Below are positions 37,101 through 49,808 of a stretch of 64,000 nucleotides of DNA, piece after piece. The position numbers were made by a program, and so were the translations under genes. The stretch comes from JACKAQ01 sp965227145 (lineage in GTDB: Bacteria > Calditrichota > Calditrichia > RBG-13-44-9 > J075): NCBI GenBank assembly GCA_965227145.1, contig OZ245730.1, positions 4,588,001-4,652,000 on the forward strand, written 5' to 3'. The notes beneath the pieces were generated by a model. It made no database searches. It was not told the origin of the DNA and was given only the letters and a program-made list of their open reading frames with translations. Positions within the stretch are counted from its first letter, which is position 1, and each line of letters starts with the position of its first letter.

Positions 37101-37794
37101 TGGAAACGCAACGAAAACTCGCCTGAAAATTCAGGTCACTGATCATGGTATTGGCATTCCAAGTGACAAAATTGGCACTCTTTTTGAGTCATTTTCACAG
37201 GTGGATACATCCACAACCCGCAAATATGGCGGAACAGGTTTGGGATTGTCTATTTCCAAAAAACTCAGTGAAATGATGAATGGTGAAGTTGGCGTGGTAA
37301 GCACGTTCGGAGAAGGCTCCACTTTCTGGACAATTGTCGAATTAGCGATTGGCAATGCACCGGAAGTTGACGATGATTCTCAAATTTTGCAGCAAGCGTT
37401 GCATTCCATCGACAAAACCACAACCCGCATTTTGCTGGCGGAAGACAATCGCGTCAATCAAAAAGTGGCCATCCGCACATTGGAGAAACTCGGTTACAGC
37501 GCGGATATCGCCGAAAACGGTAAGATAGCTGTTGAAATGCTCAAAAATTCCGATTACCAAATTGTGTTAATGGACGTGCAAATGCCGGAAATGGATGGCT
37601 TTGAGGCAACCGCCGCCATTCGCAACGGCGCTGCCGGTGAGCAAAATAAATACATCGCGATCATCGCGATGACAGCCAACGCCATGAAAGGCGACCGCGA
37701 ACGCTGCATCGCCGCCGGAATGAACGACTACGTCGCGAAACCGATCAAACGCACAGACCTGGATTCTACACTTAGATCTGTAATTTCCGGGTGA
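34135..37794 (+). CDS. Propeller hybrid histidine kinase (HTCS-like 2)
   Basis: A 1219-residue paralogue of the preceding gene: signal/membrane segment (about 15-35), propeller repeats (about 40-670, for example LWLGLNDGIARVD), Y_Y_Y domain (about 680-755, WSDWNSQNFREFMNLNEGSYCF), transmembrane helix (about 770-795), HisKA with H854, HATPase_c, and one receiver with D1147. The sensor half is visibly more A/T-rich and more diverged than its neighbour, while the receiver has the GC-richer codon use of the first gene and is 98 percent identical to that gene's second receiver over 300 bases. Start ATG overlaps the previous stop codon, so the two are coupled. Its stop lies inside a palindrome. Confidence 0.93.
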   Translation: MRQKRTAIKSIVPNKSIQIFILLLLLVSNGFCQYQFTSEMGVFPTVEYSPKEYGGMQQNWQIDQLSNGNIIVANGGSGVLEFDGIKWQHYDIPGSNFVRSIAIGENDTIFVGSSGNIGYLCPDSVGRKHFVSLLPKIPEDDRIFVDVFDVIITSTNGVYFRTDDKIFHWYKDKIGVLKSDKNYRKIYQTGSKTWYRESSKKFYLLEGDESTPFHFEGLDKESKRLSFFPGLDSAFYAIEDSSLLKYIFDEQGTPKLINKNTDIVKSLAQFQYPIIRQLTETMFIVGSHGQGAAIISEDGYILHTFNERYDFRSDIIFDLFVDRENGLWLGLNDGIARVDIASPYTIFSKTYGFKNSVYDVTRLNGQIYIIDDKGLYKYTQPTGSSIPTFNKLNSQNEFYWLILNHNNTLYCFTEYEILAYFPNQTTPKIIPGSYFNILLSKKHQQYAYALKSDGGISLLDVSKNFKKIFDYNDIQRYTNMIIEAPVLGPDDPDTLWAQSETGTIYRILNPFDSTKAQVEEFNKFNGLPENFRTIPFVYQNKIYFWGENNVLRYTETENGNPYFTPDNRWEKASAGINDHIAFVKTDSDGILWYNINDRVGQIRQLPSGEFYRDGKGLGKLPSMDLLMLKKEPGDVYWICSDIGLLRYQPLSSSSDSLTFPLHIRKVSIVNPEEDVAHNISGKWALSTPLRFDRNTIKFEFSTPMMAYIGKTEFRYSLSTGDTTWSDWNSQNFREFMNLNEGSYCFIVQARNSDGHYSTLSSINFAVLPPWYRTWLAYLCYLLALSALIFLIVKWQLERIESQKHALETIIAERTALIFEQKEELEAINVELFRAKVAAEDATHSKSEFLANMSHEIRTPMNGVIGMTDILMDMDLTEDQKDVANIIKYSGESLLTIINDILDFSKIEAGQLQLESINFNFHEQLEKIIKMLGVIAEEKGCSLQYKIDDNVPVFLVGDPVRLRQIMINYINNAIKFSNTKPVLVHVCVAGGNATKTRLKIQVTDHGIGIPSDKIGTLFESFSQVDTSTTRKYGGTGLGLSISKKLSEMMNGEVGVVSTFGEGSTFWTIVELAIGNAPEVDDDSQILQQALHSIDKTTTRILLAEDNRVNQKVAIRTLEKLGYSADIAENGKIAVEMLKNSDYQIVLMDVQMPEMDGFEATAAIRNGAAGEQNKYIAIIAMTANAMKGDRERCIAAGMNDYVAKPIKRTDLDSTLRSVISG

Positions 37795-37806
37795 TCACCC
37801 GGGTTT
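37787..37806 (+). terminator. Palindrome at the end of HTCS-like 2, weak terminator
   Basis: A 16-base perfect inverted repeat (37787-37802, six-base arms and a GATC loop) that includes the stop codon, followed by a short run of four T. It may attenuate transcription between the second and third kinase genes, which are 163 bases apart. Confidence 0.45.
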
Positions 37807-37957
37807 TCAGCGACAATTTTCTACAGCAAATCGCCCCCAAATATTCCATTTTTGGCTGATTTCAACCCTAAATTTTTTTTCGGGAATTCCGATGATTTTA
37901 CTTTATTGGTTCTAAAAAAATAATCACCTCGTTATAAAAAATCATCGGGATACAGTA

Positions 37958-40900
37958 ATGAAGATCAGCTCATTTACACAAAGCACCCGGGTTTTATTAC
38001 GCAATACCCAATTCTGTTTTTTGCTGATAATTGCAATCCAAACATCATTGTTTTCAACTATTTATGCGCAAAAGAATAGGTTTTTTGATTCGGAATCCGG
38101 CAATCTCCCTGTTCAACAGTTCAAACCGGAAGATTACGACGGGCACGGGCAAAATTGGGCAATTTTGCAATCGGACGATGGATTGATGTATTTTGGCAAT
38201 AGCGGCATGGTAATGGAATACGATGGCGTTAGCTGGCGGCACATCAAAACCAACAGCACTTCCACTGTGCGCTCGCTGGCAAAAGATGACAATAACACAA
38301 TTTTTGTCGGTTGCATCGGGGATTTCGGTTTTTTGAAAAGCGACTCGCTTGGGTCACTGAGATACGTTTCACTGCGCGATTACATTCCGGAAAATTATCG
38401 TGCATTTAATGATGTCTGGAAAACATTTGTTGTCAATGGTGATGTCTATTTTCAAACCTATGATTATTTTTTCATTTGGAACGGCAGCAGTATAAAAGTG
38501 ATTCCGGCGAAACCACTGCTTTCGTTCAGCTATGTTGCCAATAATAACATTTTCGCCCGGCAACGCGATGTTGGATTAATTCAATTGGTCGGCGATCAAA
38601 TCACAGTTATTGCCGGCGGTGAGAGCTACGCCGACAATTTTATTGCGGGAATAATCGCCGTTTCGGAAAATGAATATCTGATCGTTTCCCGTTACAAAGG
38701 CATCGAAAGATGCAGGATAGATGGCGCACGATTAACCGTTTTAAGTCAAACAGATACGTATTTTAACAATACAATTACCACGAACGCATCTTACGCTTAC
38801 ACCGTTAGCCAATTATCCGATGGCAACCTCGTGATTGGCACAACCGGAAACGGTGCTTTTATTGTTTCGCAATCCGGGGAAATTTTTCATCACATCGGCA
38901 AAAATTACGATCTCCAAAGCAACATGGTTTTTTACAGCTATTTAACAGAAGATGGCAACTTGTGGCTTGCCCAAAATACCGGAATCAGTAAAATTGAGTT
39001 AAATTCGCCATTCACACTGCACAACCGGAAAGAGCGTAAACTTGAGGGTGTTTCCGACATCACACGGCATAACGAGGACATCTATGTATCAACATTGCAA
39101 GACATATTCCGGCTCGAGAAAAGCCGAAACAACATTCCCGCTTCGCTGAAACGGATATCCCATGAAAACGCAATGTTCTGGAAATTTGAACATTCGAACG
39201 GCAAACTGTGGTCTTGCAGCTCAATGGGCGGCATTTTTGAAGTAACAAAAGACAGCATCCGCAATGCGATGGCAGAAAACATTTCAACCTATTATACCTA
39301 TGTTCCCGATTCCAATTCCGCTAAAATGCTGGCATCCACTCTAGACGGCAGCCTGCATGTTCTGTCATTAAAAAACAATAAATGGCATTCAGATTATATT
39401 GTTGAAGGGGTAAAAATCAGCGGACGCTCATTTGTGGAATTTACTGAGGACGCCACCGGCGACACCCGCACCATCTGGATGGGGACGGAATTACCGGCAG
39501 TCTATCGAATTGATTTCGACAAATCGTTCCAAAAAGTGCTGACTGTTAAATCCTTTGATGGTATTTTGCCCAAAAAAATAACGCCGCTTAAGTTGAATAA
39601 TCACTTATATTTAAGCAATGGCGACCAGCACATTGAAGTTAAATATTTGGAAAATGATTCGCTGCAAATGCTGCCGGCGAAATTTTTTCAGGAAACTTTC
39701 CAGGAAAAAGTAGGTGATTTTCAAAGCCTGACTCCCGATTACAACGGCAATTTTTGGGGCGGTTCGGATCAGGGAATTCTGAAAATTTTTCAAAAAGATA
39801 ACGGACAATACACATGGTCCGACCGAATTTTCAAGACGATAAAATACACCTCATTGTATCATATTTTTCCGGAGAACAATCGGAATGTCTGGTTTGGTTT
39901 GGCTGAAGGGCTGATCAAATACAACACCAATTTCGAACGCGATCCCAGTTGCGCTTTTAAAACGCTTATTCGCAGGGTTACATTTTCTGATAACGATTCC
40001 CTGATTTTTGATGGATCGAAGCAGCCGTTTCTTCAAAAACCACAGTTCCAATATTCCAGCCAAAAAATCCGGATTCATTATGCCGCAACCTATTACACAG
40101 CAACAGACCAAACCGAATATCGCTTATTTTTGGAAGGGCAGGACAAAAACTGGTCCAATTGGAGCCGCGAAACCTATCGCGATTACATGAATCTCACAGA
40201 AGGTAAATACGTTTTAAAAGTGCAATCCCGCAATCTTTTTGAAGAGTTGGGGGAAGAAGCAACATTTGAATTCAGTATTTCCCCGCCCTGGTATCGCTCG
40301 ATGTGGGCATATTTTGTCTATTTTTTGGGCTTCACAGCCATGATGGGTGCAATCGTTGAATGGCGTTTGACAAAGTTAGAAAGACAAAAATGCGAGCTGG
40401 AACAGGTGATTCAGGAACGGACATCGCAAATAAATGCCCAAAAAGATGAGCTGGAAGCCGTAAACCAAAAACTGATTATTTCCAAAGAATTTGCAGAAGA
40501 AGCAACACGGGCAAAAAGCGAATTTTTAGCAAATATGAGCCACGAAATCCGTACACCGATGAACGGTATCATCGGAATGAGCGAATTACTGATGGATACA
40601 CAACTTGATGCCGTTCAAAAAGATTTTGTCGGCACAATTAATACTTCCAGTAAATCTCTGATGACCATCATAAATGACATTTTGGATTTCTCAAAAATTG
40701 AAGCCGGCAAATTGACCTTGGAAGCGATCAGTTTTAATTTTCCGAATTTCATGTCGGATATCGTAAAAATGCTTTCACCGCAGGCGAAAAAGAAAAACAT
40801 TGAACTCAAATATGACATCAGTAAAAACGTTCCGGAATATATAACCGGCGATCCGGTTCGCCTGCGCCAAATCATTGTAAATTATGCAAATAACGCTATT

Positions 40901-41635
40901 AAATTCTCACAAAACGACACCGTTTTAATCAAATCTGATGCTATTAAAGCAGATGCGGCAACCATTCGTTTAACAGTTGAAGTAGTAGATAATGGCATCG
41001 GTATCCCCAATGAAAAACTGGATACCCTGTTTAAATCGTTTTCACAAGTGGATACATCCACTACCCGAAAATTTGGTGGGACAGGATTAGGCTTGGCAAT
41101 TTCCAAACTGCTTGCGGAAATGATGAATGGCAAAGTTGGGGTGGTAAGTGAAGTTGGCAAAGGCTCCAATTTCTGGCTTTGTGTAGATTTGGGTATCGGC
41201 AAAGAATTAACGACTGAAACACCGGCCGAATTTTCGCAACCAGTCCATTCAAACATTGAAAAAAACGATTTCCGAATTTTACTCGCCGAGGACAATCGCA
41301 TTAACCAGAAAGTGGCTATTCATACGCTGGAAAAACTTGGCTATACTGCCGATATTGCAGAAAACGGAAGAATTGCGCTGGAAATGCTTAAAACAACGGA
41401 ATACAATCTGGTTTTGATGGATATTCAAATGCCGGAAATCGATGGGTATGAAACAACCCGGTTGATTCGAAATCCTGAAAGCGGCGTATTAAATTCCGAC
41501 ATTACGATTATCGCAATGACTGCCAACGCAATGAAAGGTGATCGTGAGAAATGTTTACTTGCAGGAATGAACGATTATGTTGCAAAGCCCATCAAAAGGG
41601 CAGAGCTTGCAAATGTTTTGAGCCGATATGCGTAA
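37958..41635 (+). CDS. Propeller hybrid histidine kinase (HTCS-like 3)
   Basis: The third kinase of the array, 1225 residues: signal segment (about 10-35), propeller repeats (about 60-690), Y_Y_Y domain (about 700-775, WSNWSRETYRDYMNLTEGKYVL), transmembrane helix (about 785-805), HisKA with H862 (MSHEIRTPMNG), HATPase_c (NYANNAIKFSQ, DNGIGIP, GTGLGLAIS) and one receiver with D1155 (VLMDIQMPEIDG). It is like the others in layout but its receiver does not share the near-identical DNA of genes 1 and 2. It has its own 163-base upstream gap with a GGGATA ribosome site, so it may be transcribed separately. No DNA-binding output domain. The signal it senses is unknown. Confidence 0.93.
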   Translation: MKISSFTQSTRVLLRNTQFCFLLIIAIQTSLFSTIYAQKNRFFDSESGNLPVQQFKPEDYDGHGQNWAILQSDDGLMYFGNSGMVMEYDGVSWRHIKTNSTSTVRSLAKDDNNTIFVGCIGDFGFLKSDSLGSLRYVSLRDYIPENYRAFNDVWKTFVVNGDVYFQTYDYFFIWNGSSIKVIPAKPLLSFSYVANNNIFARQRDVGLIQLVGDQITVIAGGESYADNFIAGIIAVSENEYLIVSRYKGIERCRIDGARLTVLSQTDTYFNNTITTNASYAYTVSQLSDGNLVIGTTGNGAFIVSQSGEIFHHIGKNYDLQSNMVFYSYLTEDGNLWLAQNTGISKIELNSPFTLHNRKERKLEGVSDITRHNEDIYVSTLQDIFRLEKSRNNIPASLKRISHENAMFWKFEHSNGKLWSCSSMGGIFEVTKDSIRNAMAENISTYYTYVPDSNSAKMLASTLDGSLHVLSLKNNKWHSDYIVEGVKISGRSFVEFTEDATGDTRTIWMGTELPAVYRIDFDKSFQKVLTVKSFDGILPKKITPLKLNNHLYLSNGDQHIEVKYLENDSLQMLPAKFFQETFQEKVGDFQSLTPDYNGNFWGGSDQGILKIFQKDNGQYTWSDRIFKTIKYTSLYHIFPENNRNVWFGLAEGLIKYNTNFERDPSCAFKTLIRRVTFSDNDSLIFDGSKQPFLQKPQFQYSSQKIRIHYAATYYTATDQTEYRLFLEGQDKNWSNWSRETYRDYMNLTEGKYVLKVQSRNLFEELGEEATFEFSISPPWYRSMWAYFVYFLGFTAMMGAIVEWRLTKLERQKCELEQVIQERTSQINAQKDELEAVNQKLIISKEFAEEATRAKSEFLANMSHEIRTPMNGIIGMSELLMDTQLDAVQKDFVGTINTSSKSLMTIINDILDFSKIEAGKLTLEAISFNFPNFMSDIVKMLSPQAKKKNIELKYDISKNVPEYITGDPVRLRQIIVNYANNAIKFSQNDTVLIKSDAIKADAATIRLTVEVVDNGIGIPNEKLDTLFKSFSQVDTSTTRKFGGTGLGLAISKLLAEMMNGKVGVVSEVGKGSNFWLCVDLGIGKELTTETPAEFSQPVHSNIEKNDFRILLAEDNRINQKVAIHTLEKLGYTADIAENGRIALEMLKTTEYNLVLMDIQMPEIDGYETTRLIRNPESGVLNSDITIIAMTANAMKGDREKCLLAGMNDYVAKPIKRAELANVLSRYA

Positions 41636-41825
41636 CACCAAAAGAATGCGTAAACCACTAAAGATTAAGTAGCTTACGCGTTCAACACTTTATTATTCAA
41701 GTTTTTAAAATAGTGTGGATAAAGGCATTTGTTTTTAAGAAATTATGCCTATTCGTTAAACAGCAGTTCTTTGTATTTCACTTTCGAGTGCACTAAACAT
41801 CCAGGTTTGTTGAGTTTCTCAGGAA

Positions 41826-43667
41826 TTAGGCCATCCATGATTCAATTTGAGTATTCTTTTCGGTTTTAAATTGACTGACCATTTTTTGCAATTTTTCAGA
41901 TAACTTATCCATATCACTTGCAGCTGCAGCCATCTGCGAAATACTTTCTGCGCTTTCCGATACAACATTTGAAATAGATTCCACATTGCGGGAAATTTCT
42001 TCTCCGGTAACCGATTGCTCTTCTGTGGCAGCGGCAATTTGCGTAACCATATCGACCACAGCTTCCGTGCTTTTTACAATTTTTTCGAGGGCTGCACCAG
42101 CCCGTTCGGCAAGCCCCAGTCCTTCATTTACTTCACTATTCCCCTGATGCATTTCTTCAACAGCCATCCGCGTTTCTGTTTGGATATTTGTGATCATTCC
42201 GGAAATTTTTTTGGTAGCTTCTGTGGTTCGTTCGGCAAGTTTACGCACTTCATCTGCAACAACAGCAAATCCGCGCCCCTGATCCCCGGCACGGGCAGCT
42301 TCGATGGCCGCATTCAACGCTAACAGATTGGTTTGATCAGCTATTTCATTTATAACGTCAATAATTTCACCAATTTTAGTACTGGCGACACCCAATCCCT
42401 CAATAGTTTTGGATGTATTTCGCACAACGCTGGCAATCTGATTGATTTTTTCAATTGTTTGCCCGACGATGACACCACCTTCTTTTGCAATTGTCCCGCT
42501 ATTTGTTGCCACTTCGACTGTTTTTGTTGTGTTAAAAGCATTATCCACTGTAGTTTGCGACATTGCGTCTACCGCCGATGCAACCTCTTTGGTTTGCGCA
42601 GATTGGACCCTCGCACCAGCGGCCATTTGCTCGGAACCTGCCGCCATTTGCACAGATGCCGATTTGATTTGCGCCGTCACCTCACTAACGCCATCAACAA
42701 CACGGTGGAGATCAGTAACCATTTGATTGATGCTGGTAACCAATTGGCCGATATCGTCGGCGTTTTCGCTGTGGATACGAATCGTTAAATCACCATTTGC
42801 AACAGATTCGGTTACTTTGAGTAATTTTTCAACCTCACTTTGCAGATACGCCTGATTGGATTGAATTTCAGATCTGCTTTTTTCGACTTCTTTCCGGGCA
42901 ATTTCAGCTTCCAGTTGGCGCGCATTTAATCCTTCCATTGCACTCCGAATGTGATCAGACATCGTGTTGAATGCACGTCCCAAAATTCCTATTTCATCTT
43001 CCCGGTTAGCTGCAACAAACACTTCAGTTTGGCCTTCTGCTATTTTATTGGCCGCACTAGTTAGCTCACTTAGCGGTGCGACAATCATTTTCCGGACAAT
43101 AACATACAACACAGTCAATATTACCAGAATTTCAAAAATAATAAAAATCGTCATATTTGCAGAATTGCTCTTAACCTGTTGTATAATTTGATCTTGCCTT
43201 ACAGAGATACTTGCGGCACCCAACACCGCACCTTCTGAAACATCGTGGCAATCCAAACACTGATTCTCCGCAATAAAGGGGAATACTTCACGAAATGAAC
43301 TGGATTTTTCATCAAAAATAGCAACAGGTTTTCCGGTTGCCAGCACAATTTTATCAGCTTCATCTTTAATCAAATATTCGCCTTTATCTTCAAACATTTC
43401 CCCCCGGATAACCCTAAGTTCTTTAATGCCATCGAGCCCTCTTACTTTTTCAAGCCATGCGGGTATTTTTTCATTTTCACCCATAGCCATCATTTCATCA
43501 AGGCTGAATTTCATCAAGCCGCTTAGCATTTTTGCTGAGCTTTCGGAGCTATCACTATTAAGATTATTCTGCTGATCGATAATCCAATAAAGCCCGACAC
43601 ACATAATTAATGTTAGAAAAACACCAATCGTGAGTAAAAATTTAGGTCCCAGTTTCAGATTCGCCAT
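41826..43667 (-). CDS. Methyl-accepting chemotaxis protein with CxxCH haem site
   Basis: A 613-residue chemoreceptor. I start it at the ATG at 43667 (AAGGA seven bases before); a TTG two codons upstream is less likely. Transmembrane segment 1 is at about 8-30. The periplasmic domain (about 31-165) contains C137-L-D-C140-H141, a c-type haem attachment motif, in a region like the Tll0287/DUF3365 sensor type. Then come transmembrane segment 2 (about 172-195), a HAMP domain (about 195-250), a second HAMP-like unit and the MCP signalling tip with EIADQTNLLALNAAIEAARAGDQGRGFAVVADEVRKLAERT near residue 440. It probably senses redox state or a gas ligand and signals to CheA/CheW. It sits alone, convergent with the kinase array. 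Confidence 0.9.
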   Translation of the reverse strand: MANLKLGPKFLLTIGVFLTLIMCVGLYWIIDQQNNLNSDSSESSAKMLSGLMKFSLDEMMAMGENEKIPAWLEKVRGLDGIKELRVIRGEMFEDKGEYLIKDEADKIVLATGKPVAIFDEKSSSFREVFPFIAENQCLDCHDVSEGAVLGAASISVRQDQIIQQVKSNSANMTIFIIFEILVILTVLYVIVRKMIVAPLSELTSAANKIAEGQTEVFVAANREDEIGILGRAFNTMSDHIRSAMEGLNARQLEAEIARKEVEKSRSEIQSNQAYLQSEVEKLLKVTESVANGDLTIRIHSENADDIGQLVTSINQMVTDLHRVVDGVSEVTAQIKSASVQMAAGSEQMAAGARVQSAQTKEVASAVDAMSQTTVDNAFNTTKTVEVATNSGTIAKEGGVIVGQTIEKINQIASVVRNTSKTIEGLGVASTKIGEIIDVINEIADQTNLLALNAAIEAARAGDQGRGFAVVADEVRKLAERTTEATKKISGMITNIQTETRMAVEEMHQGNSEVNEGLGLAERAGAALEKIVKSTEAVVDMVTQIAAATEEQSVTGEEISRNVESISNVVSESAESISQMAAAASDMDKLSEKLQKMVSQFKTEKNTQIESWMA

Positions 43668-43906
43668 CCCCAAATCCTTTCTAATACAAACATTATAGTC
43701 ATTATTGAATACAAATCATTTTTCAACTTTTCTATAATAAAGATCAATATTTGTTAACATTCCAATGTTTCTCATATTTTTTGTATATGGAAAGATTCGG
43801 CAAAGAAATTCGAGGCTTGATATCTTTTAAGCAATTCTGTGATGGTTTTTTACATTCGGTTGGCAATACCACTCTGCTCGAAATATATAACGAGTTTGTT
43901 GTACAA

Positions 43907-43938
43907 TAAAAAAGGGAATCAACATAAAGTTGATTCCC
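43907..43938 (-). terminator. Terminator of the rRNA operon
   Basis: A 10-bp perfect stem (43914-43923 with 43929-43938) and a 5-nt loop, followed on the minus strand by TTTTTTATT. It lies 12 bases beyond the 5S gene end. Confidence 0.92.
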
Positions 43939-43950
43939 TATAAAGAAGAT

Positions 43951-44069
43951 GCTTTGGCGACGACCTACTTTCCCATTTCCAAAGGAAACAGTATCATCGG
44001 CGCTGGTGAGCTTAACTACTCTGTTCGGAATGGGAAGAGGTGTATCCCCACCGCTATAACCACCAAAGC
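43951..44069 (-). rRNA. rrf: 5S ribosomal RNA
   Basis: The last gene of the rRNA operon, about 119 bases. Its ends pair (GCTTTGG with CCAAAGC), and the internal sequence contains the classic GTGGGGATACACC and AGTAGTTAAGCTCACCAGCG stretches. End positions are accurate to a few bases. Confidence 0.92.
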
Positions 44070-44129
44070 AAAACTGTATGGATGATATACGAATAATCTG
44101 CTGAAAAGCGTAAGTCGGAATAAAAAATT

Positions 44130-47131
<3,002 letters not shown>

Positions 47132-47225
47132 ACAAATCTATTTCAACGACTACCTTCGCTTTCAGCAGATTATTCGTACATCGCATACAAACAATCCTTA
47201 ATAAATGCATTTCAAAGAACAATTG

Positions 47226-47298
<73 letters not shown>

Positions 47299-47319
47299 TT
47301 GCAGAAAAAAATATCTCTG

Positions 47320-47393
<74 letters not shown>

Positions 47394-47485
47394 AAGCTCA
47401 CCTTAAGATAAGGATAAAGCCTTGCTAAACGCTTACTTAGTGAGTAGGTACAGGGATAAAACATTTACAGAATTCGATTAAGAAT

Positions 47486-49043
<1,558 letters not shown>

Positions 49044-49168
49044 GTCTATTATTTCTTCTCTTATTGACGAGATCGTGTTTTATCCCCTCTACTCACTAAG
49101 CACACGCTTAACAACACAGAGAGTTTTTTTCTTTCAAAGATCAATTCTGTTTTTTAGGACAGACTATT

Positions 49169-49197
49169 AATATACTGCTCTCAACCAAACTTGTCAA
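49169..49197 (-). promoter_or_regulatory. Strong promoter of the rRNA operon
   Basis: On the minus strand a perfect -35 TTGACA (49192-49197), a 17-base spacer and TATATT as -10 (49169-49174). The start would be near 49162, about 120 bases upstream of the mature 16S end. This is a near-consensus promoter as expected for rRNA. Confidence 0.85.
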
Positions 49198-49736
49198 CAT
49201 CATTTATTTTTTATTTTTACTACCTTGACGTTGATCACTCGAACAGCCACAAAATATATATCCTATTTTCTATCTCACCAAAACAAAAATAAAATTTTTA
49301 GTCGTATCATTTCAAATTTCAAATGCCTTAAACGAACACCAAACAAATCGAGCCATCTATATCGAGCCATCTATATTGTCTTGATGTTTTATCCATCACA
49401 CAAAACTGTTTATCAATCGCTTATATTTTTGATTTTGATGCGTTACACTCATATTGTTATAAGCAATCTTCGAATGGCTTTAGTTTTCTTCTCAGAAAAG
49501 CAAAACACTTAGTTTGCCAGCTACAAAAAACACTAAAACGTCAATCGACAAAGCTGGGCTGCAAGCTCTCAATAAGATCTTCCGCTTTTTGTATGTGCTC
49601 ATCTAATAAGTTACATTATAGGATGTTACATATTTTATCAACTATGTATGGCATTGATATTTATAGAAATACGTTAATAATTTTCAAAACTGATTTTTTT
49701 TACTTCAAAAAAAATAGTTAAATACGATGATGTAAC
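49198..49736. other. Gene-free A/T-rich interval upstream of rRNA and clpC
   Basis: About 540 bases between two divergent promoters. A 95-residue plus-strand reading frame at 49225-49512 has no ribosome site or protein-like character. A 14-15-base direct repeat (GAGCCATCTATAT, about 49350-49380) is the only structure noticed. No gene was found. Confidence 0.6.
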
Positions 49737-49765
49737 TTGATTGCTCTAGCATCATCAATTATATT
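49737..49765 (+). promoter_or_regulatory. Likely promoter of clpC
   Basis: TTGATT (49737-49742), a 17-base spacer and TATATT (49760-49765), a good sigma-70-type promoter. The start would be near 49772, leaving a leader of about 40-50 bases. No CtsR-type direct repeat was recognised. Confidence 0.6.
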
Positions 49766-49808
49766 ACCCGCTGAATGAAGTTTTTAGCTCGAAGAGGTAC
49801 TTGTAATC

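Noticed and set aside
41640..41680. Inverted repeat after the third kinase (GCGTAA ... TTACGC)
   Set aside because: The arms pair only in the outer six bases and there is no T-run, so I did not call a terminator.
49225..49512. A 95-codon frame in the rRNA/clpC gap
   Set aside because: No ribosome site, A/T-driven composition (Ile, Lys, Tyr, Ser) and no likely fold.
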